Below, piece by piece: positions 46,267 to 55,538 of a DNA stretch of 64,000 nucleotides. Source of the stretch: Burkholderia sp. IMCC1007. Its GTDB lineage: Bacteria; Pseudomonadota; Gammaproteobacteria; Burkholderiales; Burkholderiaceae. Position 1 is the first letter of the stretch. The number at the start of each line of letters is the position of its first letter. Where the stretch lies: positions 1 to 64,000 of the forward strand of contig NZ_JAPVQY010000002.1 of assembly GCF_027257875.1 (NCBI RefSeq), given 5' to 3'. A model generated the notes under the pieces. That model was not told where the DNA came from. It worked only from the letters and a program-made list of their open reading frames with translations, and searched no databases. Made by a program: the position numbers and the translations under genes.

Positions 46267-49257
46267 TCACGCTGCGCGACGGATCAGGAACGCGTCCGCG
46301 CTTTTCCACTTTTCCACCTGCACCAGACATGAATTCGGACTCATGCTGCTGGTCCCCGCGGTCTGGGGTCGATCCGGGGTCAGCAGGTTCATGCAACCGC
46401 CGATTTCGACGCGCTCGCCGTCTATTTCGATCAACTCGAATTCAGCGCTCGCCTCGTAAGACTTGACTACCCCGGCAGTGACCAGCGGCGATACATCGGC
46501 CGCACAGATAACCGCACCGCGGTCGTTGTACACCTTGACGAGATCGCGATGGGCAATGCCACGGGCCGCCGCGTCGACGGGACCGAGCCTCAGCAGCCAG
46601 AAGCGATGTCCGCCGATCAACGCACGATGGTCTTCAATGCTGTTGACCGACGAGTTCTTGCCGTCGCAATGGGTGTGAAAACTGTAGCGGCTATGCGTGG
46701 CGATCAGTTGCAGCGGATACTGCTGTGCCAGTGGAGAGCGCAAGCCCTCCCAGGACGGGATGTATCGGTTCACCGCCGGTCGCTCCGGGTTGTCCGCCGT
46801 GTGCCGCTTCAGCAGCTCGGGGACGAACTCGAGCTTGCCGCTGGGCGTCTGCAGGCCCATGCCGAATTTTTCCGCGTATTGCGACGGCATCGGATGCGGT
46901 TCCTGCAGATCCTTGCGCCGGCCTTCCGCGAACCAGCGCATATCCACCGGATGTCGCAATTCCGGTTTTTCGGTTGGCACGACGAAGTAACCTTTACGGC
47001 AGAATTCACGCCACGAAATGTGATCCGGCAAATCCGACGAGTCGAACACCCGCTTGACCCAGTCCAGTTCCCCGCAGCCCTCGGTGAACACGCTGCCGAG
47101 TCCCAGGCGCGTCAGAATCGCGGTGAAGATGTCATAGTCGGAGCGGGACTCGCCCAACGGCTCGATGCACTTATGCTGCAGCGTGATCACGCGGTGATTG
47201 ACCGTGTTGAAGCCGTGATGCGCGTAGCCGCCCGAATTCGACCATTCGCCGATGTCCCACCGCTCGAGCGACGTGCATGCCGGCAGAATGATATCGGCGA
47301 ACGTCGCCTCGCCTTCCATCCAGATCGACTGATTGACCACGAACTCGATGCTCGGGTGACGGTAAGCATCGGCCCAGCGCCCCGATTTCGTGACGGTGCT
47401 GAACGCGGAGCCGCCATAGCGATAGATCATGCGGATCGGCGAGTAACCGGGCATCGGGTAACTGAACGGCGCGAACTGCGCTTCCTGGGACATGCCGTCC
47501 CACAGGTAGCCTGTCGCGTGGCCGTTGATGATGGCATCGGGCAACTGCTGCCGCGGGACCATCTGCTTGACGGGATTCATCGTCAGGATGTGCGGCATGC
47601 GTTGATAGTTGTTCACGGCGTTCGCGGTCCACGTGAGGTCGCCCGACATCCCGCCGTCCGCGTAGCCCGGAAAGTAGAAATTCAGATCGTGCGGCGCGCC
47701 GATTTCGAGGCAGCCGAAATTGACGCCCGGTTTGCCCCAGCCCTGCATCGCCATCATCATGATCATGCAGCGCGCCCATTGGGCCCCGGTCGCACCGCGT
47801 CCGGCTCCGCCGAATCCCGCGCCCGTCATGCCGACGGCGAGATACACCTTCCGGTTCCCCCACCGCCGCGCGAGCGCCCGGACATCCTTGGCGGGCACGC
47901 CGGTTTCCAGTTCCTGCCATTCGGGCGTTTTGGGCACGCCATCCGTCTCGCCCGTCAGATAGGCCGCCCATTCGTCGAATCCGGTCGTGCGATTAGCGAC
48001 GTAATCCTTGTCGTACAGGTCCTCCATCAGCCATACATACATGATGGCAGTGGCGAGGGCCGCGTCCGTTTGCGGTCGGACCGGAATCCATCGCCCACCG
48101 AGCAACTGGGCGGTCGGATTGCAGTGCGGATCGATATGGACGAACTCGATTCCGAGTTCCTTTGCCCAAAGACGCCGCGGCGTCCCTTCGAATCCGGCGT
48201 ATGCGCCATTCGTGCTTTCCGGGTCGCTGGACCAGAAGACGATCATGTCGGCTTCGTTCAGGCAATCCTCGATTCCGCCATAGCCGGACGGCACACCGAC
48301 GCGCATCGAGTTGCCGAAGTGATGCATGGCACCCCAGTACCACCCTTCCCAGCTGTCCGGATTGGCGGCCACCCGTGTGAAGCCGATCAGGTTGGCAAAA
48401 CGCGTCAACGCGCTGAGGTAGTAGCCGATATTGCCCCACTGATGGTGCGACGACATCGGAAACGTGATGGAGCCCGGACCGTGAACACGCCTTTGCCGAT
48501 TGATCTCTTTCGCGACGATATCCAACGCGTCGTCCCAGCTGATCGGCACATAGCCGGACTTGCCGCGGTTTTGCGGATTGCGCTCGCCGTCCGGGTCGAA
48601 ATCGACCCGCTTCATCGGGTGGAGGATGCGCTTTTCCGAATAGACGAGCGACTTGATCGACAATGCGTGCGGCGCGACGAGGCCGCGCCGTGGCGGGCTG
48701 AAACGGCGTCCGCGCGCTTCGATCTCCCAGCTCGCGGCATCCTTGTCGTCGAGATCGACGGGCGTCACGCGAATGATGCGTGCATTTTTCACGTACACGA
48801 ATAACGGGCCGCCATTGGTGCAAGTCGTGTAGCGCTGCGTGCCGTCGTGCATGGGCGTACCCATCGGCAGGCCGATGGTTTGCATCATGCTCAGCGTCTG
48901 CATGAACCACACCAGCAACGCATCGTCGCCTTCGGTAACCACCTTGAAGTTTTTCGCCGCATGGATGATATCCAGGTAGTCGGGACTGGCGGAGAGAAAT
49001 TTCAGCGCGGTGGGCACGTCCTTGAACAACATGCGCACGTCGGGCTGAGGATGCCTGCCTGCACACGACCGGACGCGGCCGTTCTTGAACTCGATGACGC
49101 GACCGATGCTTTGATCCATGAGCCCGATCCACGCGACGAGATCGCGCTCCTTGAGCCGATCGCGATAGGCAGGGAAGCGGCGTGCCGTCAGGTCGAGGAC
49201 CTTGGGCATGGCGAAGAGAATGGTCTTGAGGATCTGACGTTTCACTTTTTGATCCAA
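46267..49257 (-). CDS. Molybdopterin transhydroxylase-like large subunit with N-terminal SCP2-like extension
   Basis: This 996-residue DMSO-reductase-family protein lacks a Tat signal, so it is cytoplasmic. H271, D301 and S302 have the spacing I recall for H144, D174 and the Mo-ligating S175 of pyrogallol-phloroglucinol transhydroxylase. The motif is ANPDSWEGWYWGAMHHFGN. Residues 1-125 are an extra domain (LVAWIGLMDQSIGRVIEFKN, ending DALLVWFMQTLSM) that looks like an SCP2-type lipid- or hydrophobe-binding fold. The start is uncertain: TTG 49257 is the longest, with GTG 49245 and ATG 49209 as alternatives. It lies downstream of aromatic-ring-cleavage genes in one minus-strand operon. Hydroxyl rearrangement on a polyhydroxybenzene is proposed, not shown. 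Confidence 0.8.
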   Translation of the reverse strand: MDQKVKRQILKTILFAMPKVLDLTARRFPAYRDRLKERDLVAWIGLMDQSIGRVIEFKNGRVRSCAGRHPQPDVRMLFKDVPTALKFLSASPDYLDIIHAAKNFKVVTEGDDALLVWFMQTLSMMQTIGLPMGTPMHDGTQRYTTCTNGGPLFVYVKNARIIRVTPVDLDDKDAASWEIEARGRRFSPPRRGLVAPHALSIKSLVYSEKRILHPMKRVDFDPDGERNPQNRGKSGYVPISWDDALDIVAKEINRQRRVHGPGSITFPMSSHHQWGNIGYYLSALTRFANLIGFTRVAANPDSWEGWYWGAMHHFGNSMRVGVPSGYGGIEDCLNEADMIVFWSSDPESTNGAYAGFEGTPRRLWAKELGIEFVHIDPHCNPTAQLLGGRWIPVRPQTDAALATAIMYVWLMEDLYDKDYVANRTTGFDEWAAYLTGETDGVPKTPEWQELETGVPAKDVRALARRWGNRKVYLAVGMTGAGFGGAGRGATGAQWARCMIMMMAMQGWGKPGVNFGCLEIGAPHDLNFYFPGYADGGMSGDLTWTANAVNNYQRMPHILTMNPVKQMVPRQQLPDAIINGHATGYLWDGMSQEAQFAPFSYPMPGYSPIRMIYRYGGSAFSTVTKSGRWADAYRHPSIEFVVNQSIWMEGEATFADIILPACTSLERWDIGEWSNSGGYAHHGFNTVNHRVITLQHKCIEPLGESRSDYDIFTAILTRLGLGSVFTEGCGELDWVKRVFDSSDLPDHISWREFCRKGYFVVPTEKPELRHPVDMRWFAEGRRKDLQEPHPMPSQYAEKFGMGLQTPSGKLEFVPELLKRHTADNPERPAVNRYIPSWEGLRSPLAQQYPLQLIATHSRYSFHTHCDGKNSSVNSIEDHRALIGGHRFWLLRLGPVDAAARGIAHRDLVKVYNDRGAVICAADVSPLVTAGVVKSYEASAEFELIEIDGERVEIGGCMNLLTPDRPQTAGTSSMSPNSCLVQVEKWKSADAFLIRRAA

Positions 49258-49306
49258 TGGAAAGTCTGCGCAAATGCAAGCATCGGGGTATTACCGACCG
49301 GTTCCC

Positions 49307-49327
49307 CCGAGCGGTCAAATCGCTCGG
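49307..49327. terminator. Perfect 7-bp hairpin between OmpW and molybdenum-enzyme genes
   Basis: CCGAGCG and CGCTCGG flank a 7-nt loop in the 173-bp gap after ompW and before the large-subunit start. It could partially end transcription or stabilise the mRNA, setting different expression levels within the operon. Confidence 0.4.
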
Positions 49328-49430
49328 ATGGGCACGGTCATGGCTCGGGGTGGTTCAAAGACCCGGGAAAGCCGGGCGCCATTGCACAATCCGCCGCCGG
49401 GTATGACGTCAGGGACGCTGGCCGTCCGCG

Positions 49431-50171
49431 TTAGAACGTATAGCCGACGTTCAGAAAGACGTTGATGGGTTCGATCCGCAGCGTCGATCTGGAAACGATC
49501 TGCGTCCCGGTTGCGGTCCGTCCGTATATCGTCATGTGCGTCTTGAGCGGGATGTAGCCGACAGACACGCCGACCGACCAGTGTTTGGAAAGCGCATAAT
49601 TGGCCCCGACATCGAACACGGGGTTCCACGATGCACTGAGGGTCGCGTGTACCGATCCGCCAGGACCCACGCTATCGGTGATGAACTGGGCGTTGGTTGC
49701 GCGAACCTGGGTGAACCACGTGTAGTTCACGCCCAATCCGACGAAAGGACGAAATTTCGACTGAGCGTCGAACAGGTGATATCGAAGCTCGATGGCGGGC
49801 GGCATCGGCCTCGTCGTGCCGAGGGTGCCGTACTTCGCGAGCGTGCCGTTGCCCTGCAGATTAACCTTGAGTGGCAGGCCAATGAGTGTGGCGATGCCGA
49901 GGTTGTCGGTCACGTAGTACTCGGTGTTGATGCCGAGCGTATCCGTGGACGACGCGTGTGCACCCGTGCCCGCCAACTGCTGATTGACGGCAACACCACC
50001 CACGCTCTCCACGGTGAGCGGCGTGGCATTACCCTGCGGTGCTACGTGAAGCCACCCGGTCGACAGGGTCAAGCTTCCGGCCGACTGTGCATTCGCACTT
50101 CCAGCCAGCGCAGCCGAACAAATACAACCCGCCGCAACGGCAGGCCGAACATTTTTCCAGTAGTTCCTCAC
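49431..50171 (-). CDS. OmpW-family outer-membrane porin
   Basis: This 246-residue outer-membrane protein has a signal peptide (AAGCICSAALAGSANAQ, cleavage near residue 29), an 8-stranded barrel pattern, PAIELRYHLFDAQSKFRPFV typical of OmpW and a C-terminal phenylalanine (NVGYTF). OmpW proteins let small hydrophobic compounds cross the outer membrane and are common in aromatic and alkane operons. The start is GTG 50171 with AGGAGAAG upstream. Its position between the CoA ligase and the molybdenum enzyme fits uptake of the operon's substrate. Confidence 0.88.
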   Translation of the reverse strand: MRNYWKNVRPAVAAGCICSAALAGSANAQSAGSLTLSTGWLHVAPQGNATPLTVESVGGVAVNQQLAGTGAHASSTDTLGINTEYYVTDNLGIATLIGLPLKVNLQGNGTLAKYGTLGTTRPMPPAIELRYHLFDAQSKFRPFVGLGVNYTWFTQVRATNAQFITDSVGPGGSVHATLSASWNPVFDVGANYALSKHWSVGVSVGYIPLKTHMTIYGRTATGTQIVSRSTLRIEPINVFLNVGYTF

Positions 50172-50479
50172 GCGTCTTCTCCTGCCTCATCGGCTAAATG
50201 GCTTCTATCGTCCACACTGCTTTAACGATCCGCCCATTGAGCCGAATCGTTGGATCGGTTCTCGTATCTTTGCTACCGAACCTGAAAATCGCTTCCCTCT
50301 TGCCTAGTGGTACTAAGTAAATCGATATCGTTTATCCGAGTCACTGCTTTGCTTACCGACTCCGCACCGTGTGGCGCCAGGAACTGCGAACGTCAGATTA
50401 CCGGTGACGTTCGCAATTCAGCCGTGGCATCAGCGCGCATGCGAGCGACCGGGCGCCTGCGTCAATGCAAGCAACCCTG
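50172..50479. other. Intergenic gap within the aromatic operon
   Basis: These 308 bp lie between the CoA-ligase stop and the porin start. They contain the hairpin at 50381-50419 and no gene I can support. AT content is higher than in the flanks, so a secondary promoter for ompW and the molybdenum enzyme is possible. Confidence 0.45.
50381..50419. terminator. 15-bp inverted repeat downstream of the CoA-ligase gene
   Basis: GAACTGCGAACGTCA and TGACGTTCGCAATTC pair at 14 of 15 positions around a 9-nt loop, about 60 bp past the ligase stop. There is no T-run. It may be a terminator or attenuator dividing the operon, or an operator for ompW. Confidence 0.55.
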
Positions 50480-52489
50480 TCACGTTGAGACCCTGTGCGT
50501 CTCGGACGCCGCATTGCCATCAACGCTGGTCGTGGAACTCGCCGCGACAGCGATCGAGAACGCGAACGGAAAGCGCCCAAGCACGGAAGTCGCCGATGAT
50601 TCGAGTGCTGCATCGGGCAGTTCGACATGAACTGAAATCCCACGCAACGCGTCTTCCGAGACGCTGACGGTTGCGCCGTCGACGCCCGCTTCCACGAGCG
50701 CGGACCGCAGCGCGTCGACGGTTTCGATCCGCTTCAGCGCGGGCTTGAAGATCTTGCCGACGCCCGTCAACGGCATCGTCTCGACGATCCGTATGCCTTT
50801 GGGGAACGCAGCCCGTTCGCTGATCTCGTCACGCAGGAACGCTGCCATTTGCGCTTCATTAGCCGTTATGCCCGGCTTGAGCTGCACATAGGCGACCGGC
50901 AGTTCGCCCGCGTGGATGTCGGGACGCCCGACTGCTGCGGCAATCTGCACTGCGGGATGTCGGTGCAGCGCTTCTTCGATCGCTGCCGGATCGATGTTGT
51001 GTCCGCCACGAATGATCAGCTCCTTCTTGCGGCCGGTGAGCCAGAAGTAGCCGTCTGCGTCGCGGCGCCCCAGATCGCCTGTATTCAGCCATCTGCCGCC
51101 ATCGGCGAGATCGATCCAGATGCCGCTGTTCTGCTCCGCCCGCATATAGCCGACGAACACGTTCGGACCGGAGATCACCAGTTGGCCAACCTCGTCCGCA
51201 ATACAGTCGCGCACATAGCGGCCCGTTTCATCGACCATCACGGCTTTCATGGCCTGGCCCGGGAGACGAACGCCGATCGAGCCGACCCGCCGTTCGCCGA
51301 GCGGCGGATTGACGCTGCTGATACAGGTGCCTTCCGTCAGACCGTAGCCCTCGAGAATCCTGATTCCGGTTCGCGCCTGGAACGCACGCAACAATTCCAC
51401 CGGCATCGGCGCAGCGCCGCACAACGCGTATTCGAGCGAACTGATGTCCCGGCCGTCAGCGGGCACGTCGAGCAGCGAGCCATAGAGGGTCGGCACACCG
51501 CTGAAAAAGTTGATCCGGTAATGCGCGACGATATCCCAGAAGCGTTTGACGACGCCTTCCCCACGATAACCTTGCGGGGTGCCCAACACGACATGCGCAC
51601 CGCGTGAAAACGGCAGCAGCCCCGTCACCATCACGGCATTGACGTGAAAAAGCGGCAAGCCGCAGAACATCGTCTTGCCCGGGCCAACGCTTTCGCCGAG
51701 GAACCGCGCGGCGCTCCACGCATTGGCCACCTCGTTGCCATGCCGGCGCATCGCGATTTTAGGCAGGCCGGTGGTGCCGCCCGTGCAGAAGTAGGACGAC
51801 ACGTCGTCCGCGTTCATACGGTGTGGCGTGCAGAGCTCGATGCCCGACTCCAGCGCGATTGCTTCGCCGAAATCGTGGACGGCGATCTGCGAAGGAACCG
51901 CGCGTCGCACGCCTTCCTCGCCGTGCAATCTCGAGCATTCGTCGCGCTGAAGCGTTCGGGCCGCAGAACGCCGTTCGTCCGGCACATGGTCGGCAAGGTT
52001 GACCAGCACGACGTGCTGGAGCGACGCGACCTTATGCAGGACCGCCTGGACTTTCGGCCACAGGTCCGTGCCGGGATACGGCGCCAACGTGACGATCACA
52101 CTGGCGCCCGACGCACTGAGCAACTCGCCTATCGCGTCGCTTTCGAGCAGCGGATTGATCGCGCAGACAATGCCGACGGCCTCGGCGCCCCAGATCACAA
52201 AGTGCGTTTCGGGCAGATTCGGCAATACATAGGCGACGACCGTGTCGCGCTGCACGCCCAGTCGCGACAACATGTTTGCCGTGCGCGTGATGTCGCGCAC
52301 CAGTTCGCTGTAAGTCCAGCGCTCCGGGTTCGCGTAGCCGTCCGCGGTGGCGAAGAACGACAGCGCGGGTGCCGACGGATCGATGGCGGCGCCCCGGCAG
52401 ATCATGTCGTAGGTGCTCGACGGGAGATCCGCCGGTTGCCCCTGCGATTCGATGGCGAGGACATCCCGCTCGTTTGCCACGCCTTTCAT
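50480..52489 (-). CDS. Acyl/aryl-CoA ligase (AMP-binding)
   Basis: This 669-residue adenylate-forming enzyme has P-loop SSYFCTGGTTGLPKIAMRRH, motif GYGLTEGTCISSV, RWLNTGDLGRRDADGYFWL and the C-terminal domain with GGHNIDPAAIEEALHRHP and lysine in GVGKIFKPALKR. It is longer than usual: about 80 extra residues at the C-terminus after the catalytic lysine are of unknown type. ATG 52489 overlaps the upstream gene by ATGA. In an operon with a ring-cleavage dioxygenase and FAH-family hydrolase, it probably activates an aromatic acid or a ring-cleavage product. The exact acid is unknown. Confidence 0.85.
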   Translation of the reverse strand: MKGVANERDVLAIESQGQPADLPSSTYDMICRGAAIDPSAPALSFFATADGYANPERWTYSELVRDITRTANMLSRLGVQRDTVVAYVLPNLPETHFVIWGAEAVGIVCAINPLLESDAIGELLSASGASVIVTLAPYPGTDLWPKVQAVLHKVASLQHVVLVNLADHVPDERRSAARTLQRDECSRLHGEEGVRRAVPSQIAVHDFGEAIALESGIELCTPHRMNADDVSSYFCTGGTTGLPKIAMRRHGNEVANAWSAARFLGESVGPGKTMFCGLPLFHVNAVMVTGLLPFSRGAHVVLGTPQGYRGEGVVKRFWDIVAHYRINFFSGVPTLYGSLLDVPADGRDISSLEYALCGAAPMPVELLRAFQARTGIRILEGYGLTEGTCISSVNPPLGERRVGSIGVRLPGQAMKAVMVDETGRYVRDCIADEVGQLVISGPNVFVGYMRAEQNSGIWIDLADGGRWLNTGDLGRRDADGYFWLTGRKKELIIRGGHNIDPAAIEEALHRHPAVQIAAAVGRPDIHAGELPVAYVQLKPGITANEAQMAAFLRDEISERAAFPKGIRIVETMPLTGVGKIFKPALKRIETVDALRSALVEAGVDGATVSVSEDALRGISVHVELPDAALESSATSVLGRFPFAFSIAVAASSTTSVDGNAASETHRVST

Positions 52490-53442
52490 ACGGCCTCTGC
52501 GACGACGACGTTGCGCTGGGTGCCAAGATCGATCGAGCCATCGTGGCTGACGATACGAGCTTCGACCACATCGCCATCCTGAAGGTACTGCGGCCGCTCC
52601 GCTTGCAACGCGAGGAAAAGACGCCATTTCTCCGCTTCGGGCAGCTGTGCCGCGGCGCGTTGTTTCTCCGGCGACGGAATGATCAGCGCGCAACCGGAGG
52701 GCGTGCCCGTTGCGAGCAGGTCACCGACATGCAGGTCTTGAACGCCGGACAACTCGGTCAACGTCTCGGCCGGGCCGTAGACGAGACCCGCAGTGGAATC
52801 GTTCTGTCGAACGGTTCCGTTGACGGTCAGCGTCAGCACGAGGCTCTTCAGCTTCGGCATGTCGTGCTTGTCGAGCAGGCAAAGGTACGGGCCGACAGGG
52901 CCGAACGTACGATAGCTCTTGCCCTTGTAGAACTGCATCTGCGGAATCTGGATGTCGCGCGCGGAGTAGTCGTTGACGATCACGGCGCCGGCAATGAAAT
53001 CGTGCAGGTTCTCGTCGGTAATCGCTTCGCGGGAGGTAATGTCGCGTTTGAGGACAAGGCCGAGCTCGAGCTCATAGTCGAGAAACCGTACCTCGCGTGG
53101 CTTCACCAGTTTCGAGTCGGCCGCGACGATGCAGCTCGCGGCCTTCGTGAAGATCATGTTGAACTTCTTGACATCCGGGTCCATGCCGGATTCGATCATA
53201 TGCTGGCGATAATTCGCACCCTGGCAGATGAACTGCTGATTCGCCGTGACCGGCGACAGCCATTGGACGGCCGACTCGGGAATCGTCGGACCGTCGAGTT
53301 CGGGCAGGCGCTCAATCGGATTCGCGGCGATAAATTGCGCCGTCGTCGCGAATTCGCCGGGAATGGGCGTGATGGCGCCGTTTCGTACCACGCCCCAACG
53401 AGCGTGGCCTTCGTGCCGATAATGCAAAACATGCAGTGACAT
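52486..53442 (-). CDS. Fumarylacetoacetate-hydrolase-family protein
   Basis: This 318-residue protein of the FAH family acts on beta-diketo or hydroxymuconate-type products of ring cleavage, with a divalent metal. Features are FLDYELELGLVLKRDI (metal-binding glutamates), AVIVNDYSARDIQIPQMQFY, KSYRTFGPVGPYL and DLLATGTPSGCALI. ATG 53442 gives a full-length N-domain. It is second in the operon, after the extradiol dioxygenase, as expected for the step after meta-cleavage. Confidence 0.88.
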   Translation of the reverse strand: MSLHVLHYRHEGHARWGVVRNGAITPIPGEFATTAQFIAANPIERLPELDGPTIPESAVQWLSPVTANQQFICQGANYRQHMIESGMDPDVKKFNMIFTKAASCIVAADSKLVKPREVRFLDYELELGLVLKRDITSREAITDENLHDFIAGAVIVNDYSARDIQIPQMQFYKGKSYRTFGPVGPYLCLLDKHDMPKLKSLVLTLTVNGTVRQNDSTAGLVYGPAETLTELSGVQDLHVGDLLATGTPSGCALIIPSPEKQRAAAQLPEAEKWRLFLALQAERPQYLQDGDVVEARIVSHDGSIDLGTQRNVVVAEAV

Positions 53443-53478
53443 GGTTTCGAGCCTCTATGGTGCGGAGATGCGGAGGTG

Positions 53479-54576
53479 TCAGGCGAAGATCTTGGCGAGC
53501 GCGCGCAGTTTGCTCAGCGTCAGATCGGGACTGCGTCGGAGGTTGCGAATGAGGGCGGCCACGCTCGACGGCGACAGCTTGGGCTTGGTGAAACTGCGTG
53601 GCATCGCCGGCCCCCACTGGGCCATCGCTTCACGGCTGACCGCATGCTGGCCGGTCGGTGCGTCCGACGTGAAGAGGTCGCCGTCGCAGTAGTGTTCGTG
53701 CTTGTCGCCCCACGGGTCTTGCCAGTAGTCGAATATCTGGCTGCCCAGAATATGACGTCCGATACCCCAAGCGTGCGTCCAGCCTTTTTCGCGCAGCACG
53801 CGTTGCCCCATGCCGACCGCGTCCGCATCGATCAACTCAAACGCGCTATGGCTGTACTTCGGAATGAAGCCTTGCGCCAACGCGAGCGTGTGATGGTCGG
53901 CAGGCCGCTCGCCCAGATCCAGACGCATGAATGCGACGGCAGGCGAGCCGTCCGGGAGTGTCTGCACGTCGCTCGGGATAAAACCGAAGTGCTGCGTGTA
54001 CCACGCGCACGTTTCCTGGAAGTCCGCCAACTCGAGCACGACATGCCCGAGCTTGATGACTTCGGGCGCGTACGCCGGCGGGCGCTGCGTGTCGTTGATT
54101 CGTACTGGCGCGTCCGCGGAATTGAATTGAAGCGCGTTTCGACGGGGCAGCGGCTCGACCTCGCGAAGGCCCCAGACCGCATCGACGCGAAAGCCCGACG
54201 GGTCGGTCAACGTGACGCGATAGCCGCCGCCCGGCCAGTCCGACCATTCCACCCCCGTGGCGCCGGGAATCTCGGCCAGCGCATGCAGGTCCGACTGCCG
54301 ATCGACCTGCAACCCGAAGCCGGCGAACCGTGCCTTCGGCGCGTGGCGAACGACATAACAGAACGGCGCGGGGCCGGTGCCGCGCAACAGCACCAGCGCT
54401 TCGTTTCGAAAGACCGTACGCAGTCCGAAGTCGTTCAGAAACCGCTCGGCCTGCCCGAGGTCCGGACGATCAAAGATCAAGTACGACAACGCCGACGCCT
54501 TGGTCGTCGGATCGGGATGACGCGACGGTTGTGCAGTCGTCAATCCGGGAACGCCAACATGCGCACTTGTCTCCAC
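53479..54576 (-). CDS. Vicinal-oxygen-chelate ring-cleavage (extradiol-type) dioxygenase
   Basis: This 365-residue protein has two VOC domains. The C-terminal one carries the likely iron triad: His in IKLGHVVLELADF, His in YSHSAFEL and Glu in DKHEHYCDGDLF. The N-terminal domain starts LSYLIFDRPDLGQAERFL. This is the pattern of extradiol dioxygenases acting on catechols or substituted catechols. It is the first gene of the minus-strand operon and is driven by the promoter at 54637-54665. The exact ring substrate cannot be read. Confidence 0.83.
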   Translation of the reverse strand: METSAHVGVPGLTTAQPSRHPDPTTKASALSYLIFDRPDLGQAERFLNDFGLRTVFRNEALVLLRGTGPAPFCYVVRHAPKARFAGFGLQVDRQSDLHALAEIPGATGVEWSDWPGGGYRVTLTDPSGFRVDAVWGLREVEPLPRRNALQFNSADAPVRINDTQRPPAYAPEVIKLGHVVLELADFQETCAWYTQHFGFIPSDVQTLPDGSPAVAFMRLDLGERPADHHTLALAQGFIPKYSHSAFELIDADAVGMGQRVLREKGWTHAWGIGRHILGSQIFDYWQDPWGDKHEHYCDGDLFTSDAPTGQHAVSREAMAQWGPAMPRSFTKPKLSPSSVAALIRNLRRSPDLTLSKLRALAKIFA

Positions 54577-54636
54577 GCTCAGCTCCTATCGTCTCTATGG
54601 TTGCTGGTCCGATTCACTGCTCGGCCTGTTGGTGAC

Positions 54637-54665
54637 ATTAAACTCATCTCTGATACTTTTGTCAA
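54637..54665 (-). promoter_or_regulatory. Promoter/operator of the aromatic operon
   Basis: On the minus strand TTGACA (54665-54660), a 17-bp spacer and TTTAAT (54642-54637) form a near-consensus sigma-70 promoter about 60 bp before the dioxygenase start. The spacer holds TATCAG, and GTCACCA follows the -10. The same elements occur in the efflux-operon promoter at 55539. Confidence 0.8.
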
Positions 54666-54723
54666 TAAGTGCGATCGAGACGCCATTTGCGGAGCGACTG
54701 TGCGCCGGGGTCTCCGCTCGCCG

Positions 54724-55515
54724 TCAACGCGGCGCGACCGGCAACGGTCGCTGTGCGACATGCTCGGCCTCGGCACGACTCAAACCCAGCATCTGCAATA
54801 CGGCCACGGCGGCGCGCTCCGCAAGGTGCGCTTGCACGACGTCCCGGCCCTGATCCGGTTCGGTCGGCGCTCGGCCCGGAGCGACGACATCGAGTTCCGC
54901 GGCAATCGCCGCGAGAACGATGCCGGTCACCGACACATGGCTCATGAAAGGGTCGGGCGCGGCGAAGCGCCCGGCTGCGATACCCATCTCGCTATCGCGC
55001 CTCAGCCGCCGATGCATACCGAGGTGCAGCGCGCGATCCGAAAATCCCTCGCGAATCAGGAAACGGCCCCAAACCGGTTCACGCCGCGCGCGCAGCAACG
55101 TGTGTCGCACGCACACGGCGATCACTTCCGCCGGATCGGATAGACCGCTCACAAGTGCATCGAGCCGTTCGCCGAACTCCTCGATCACGCAATCGACGAG
55201 CGCCGCATGAAGCGCATCCTTCGATTCGAAGTGGTTGTAGAACGAGCCGAAGCCCACATCCGCCGATTCCGTGATCTCGTTGATGGTCACGTACTCGAAA
55301 CCTTTCGTCGCCACCAACGCGAGCGCCGCCTCGAGTAGGCGCGCACGCGTCTCGCGCTTGCGCCGCGCACCGCGCGGTTCGCGCCGGTCGCCCTCCCCGG
55401 GGCCCGCACCGTCACCCGCACGAGCATCGCCGACTTCCATTGCCCGTTGGCCGGGCCATTGCGAACCCGGGTGCCCGCCGTCCACCGGCGCGCCAGTCTC
55501 TTTTTTATCGCTCAT
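54724..55515 (-). CDS. TetR-family transcriptional regulator
   Basis: This 263-residue regulator has a basic, disordered N-terminal tail of about 50 residues. The TetR helix-turn-helix follows (RLLEAALALVATKGFEYVTI, then ESADVGFGSFYNHFESKDA), and then a ligand-binding helical domain. The start could be ATG 55515 or 55536; neither has a clear Shine-Dalgarno. The gene lies between the dioxygenase and the efflux operon, and its 5' end abuts the -35 of the efflux promoter. It very likely controls both promoters and itself. Confidence 0.88.
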   Translation of the reverse strand: MSDKKETGAPVDGGHPGSQWPGQRAMEVGDARAGDGAGPGEGDRREPRGARRKRETRARLLEAALALVATKGFEYVTINEITESADVGFGSFYNHFESKDALHAALVDCVIEEFGERLDALVSGLSDPAEVIAVCVRHTLLRARREPVWGRFLIREGFSDRALHLGMHRRLRRDSEMGIAAGRFAAPDPFMSHVSVTGIVLAAIAAELDVVAPGRAPTEPDQGRDVVQAHLAERAAVAVLQMLGLSRAEAEHVAQRPLPVAPR

Positions 55516-55538
55516 CGTTTTGGACCAGAAATTCATAA

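Noticed and set aside
46549..48804. 751-codon plus-strand open frame opposite the molybdenum subunit
   Set aside because: No recognisable features and antisense to a confidently identified enzyme.
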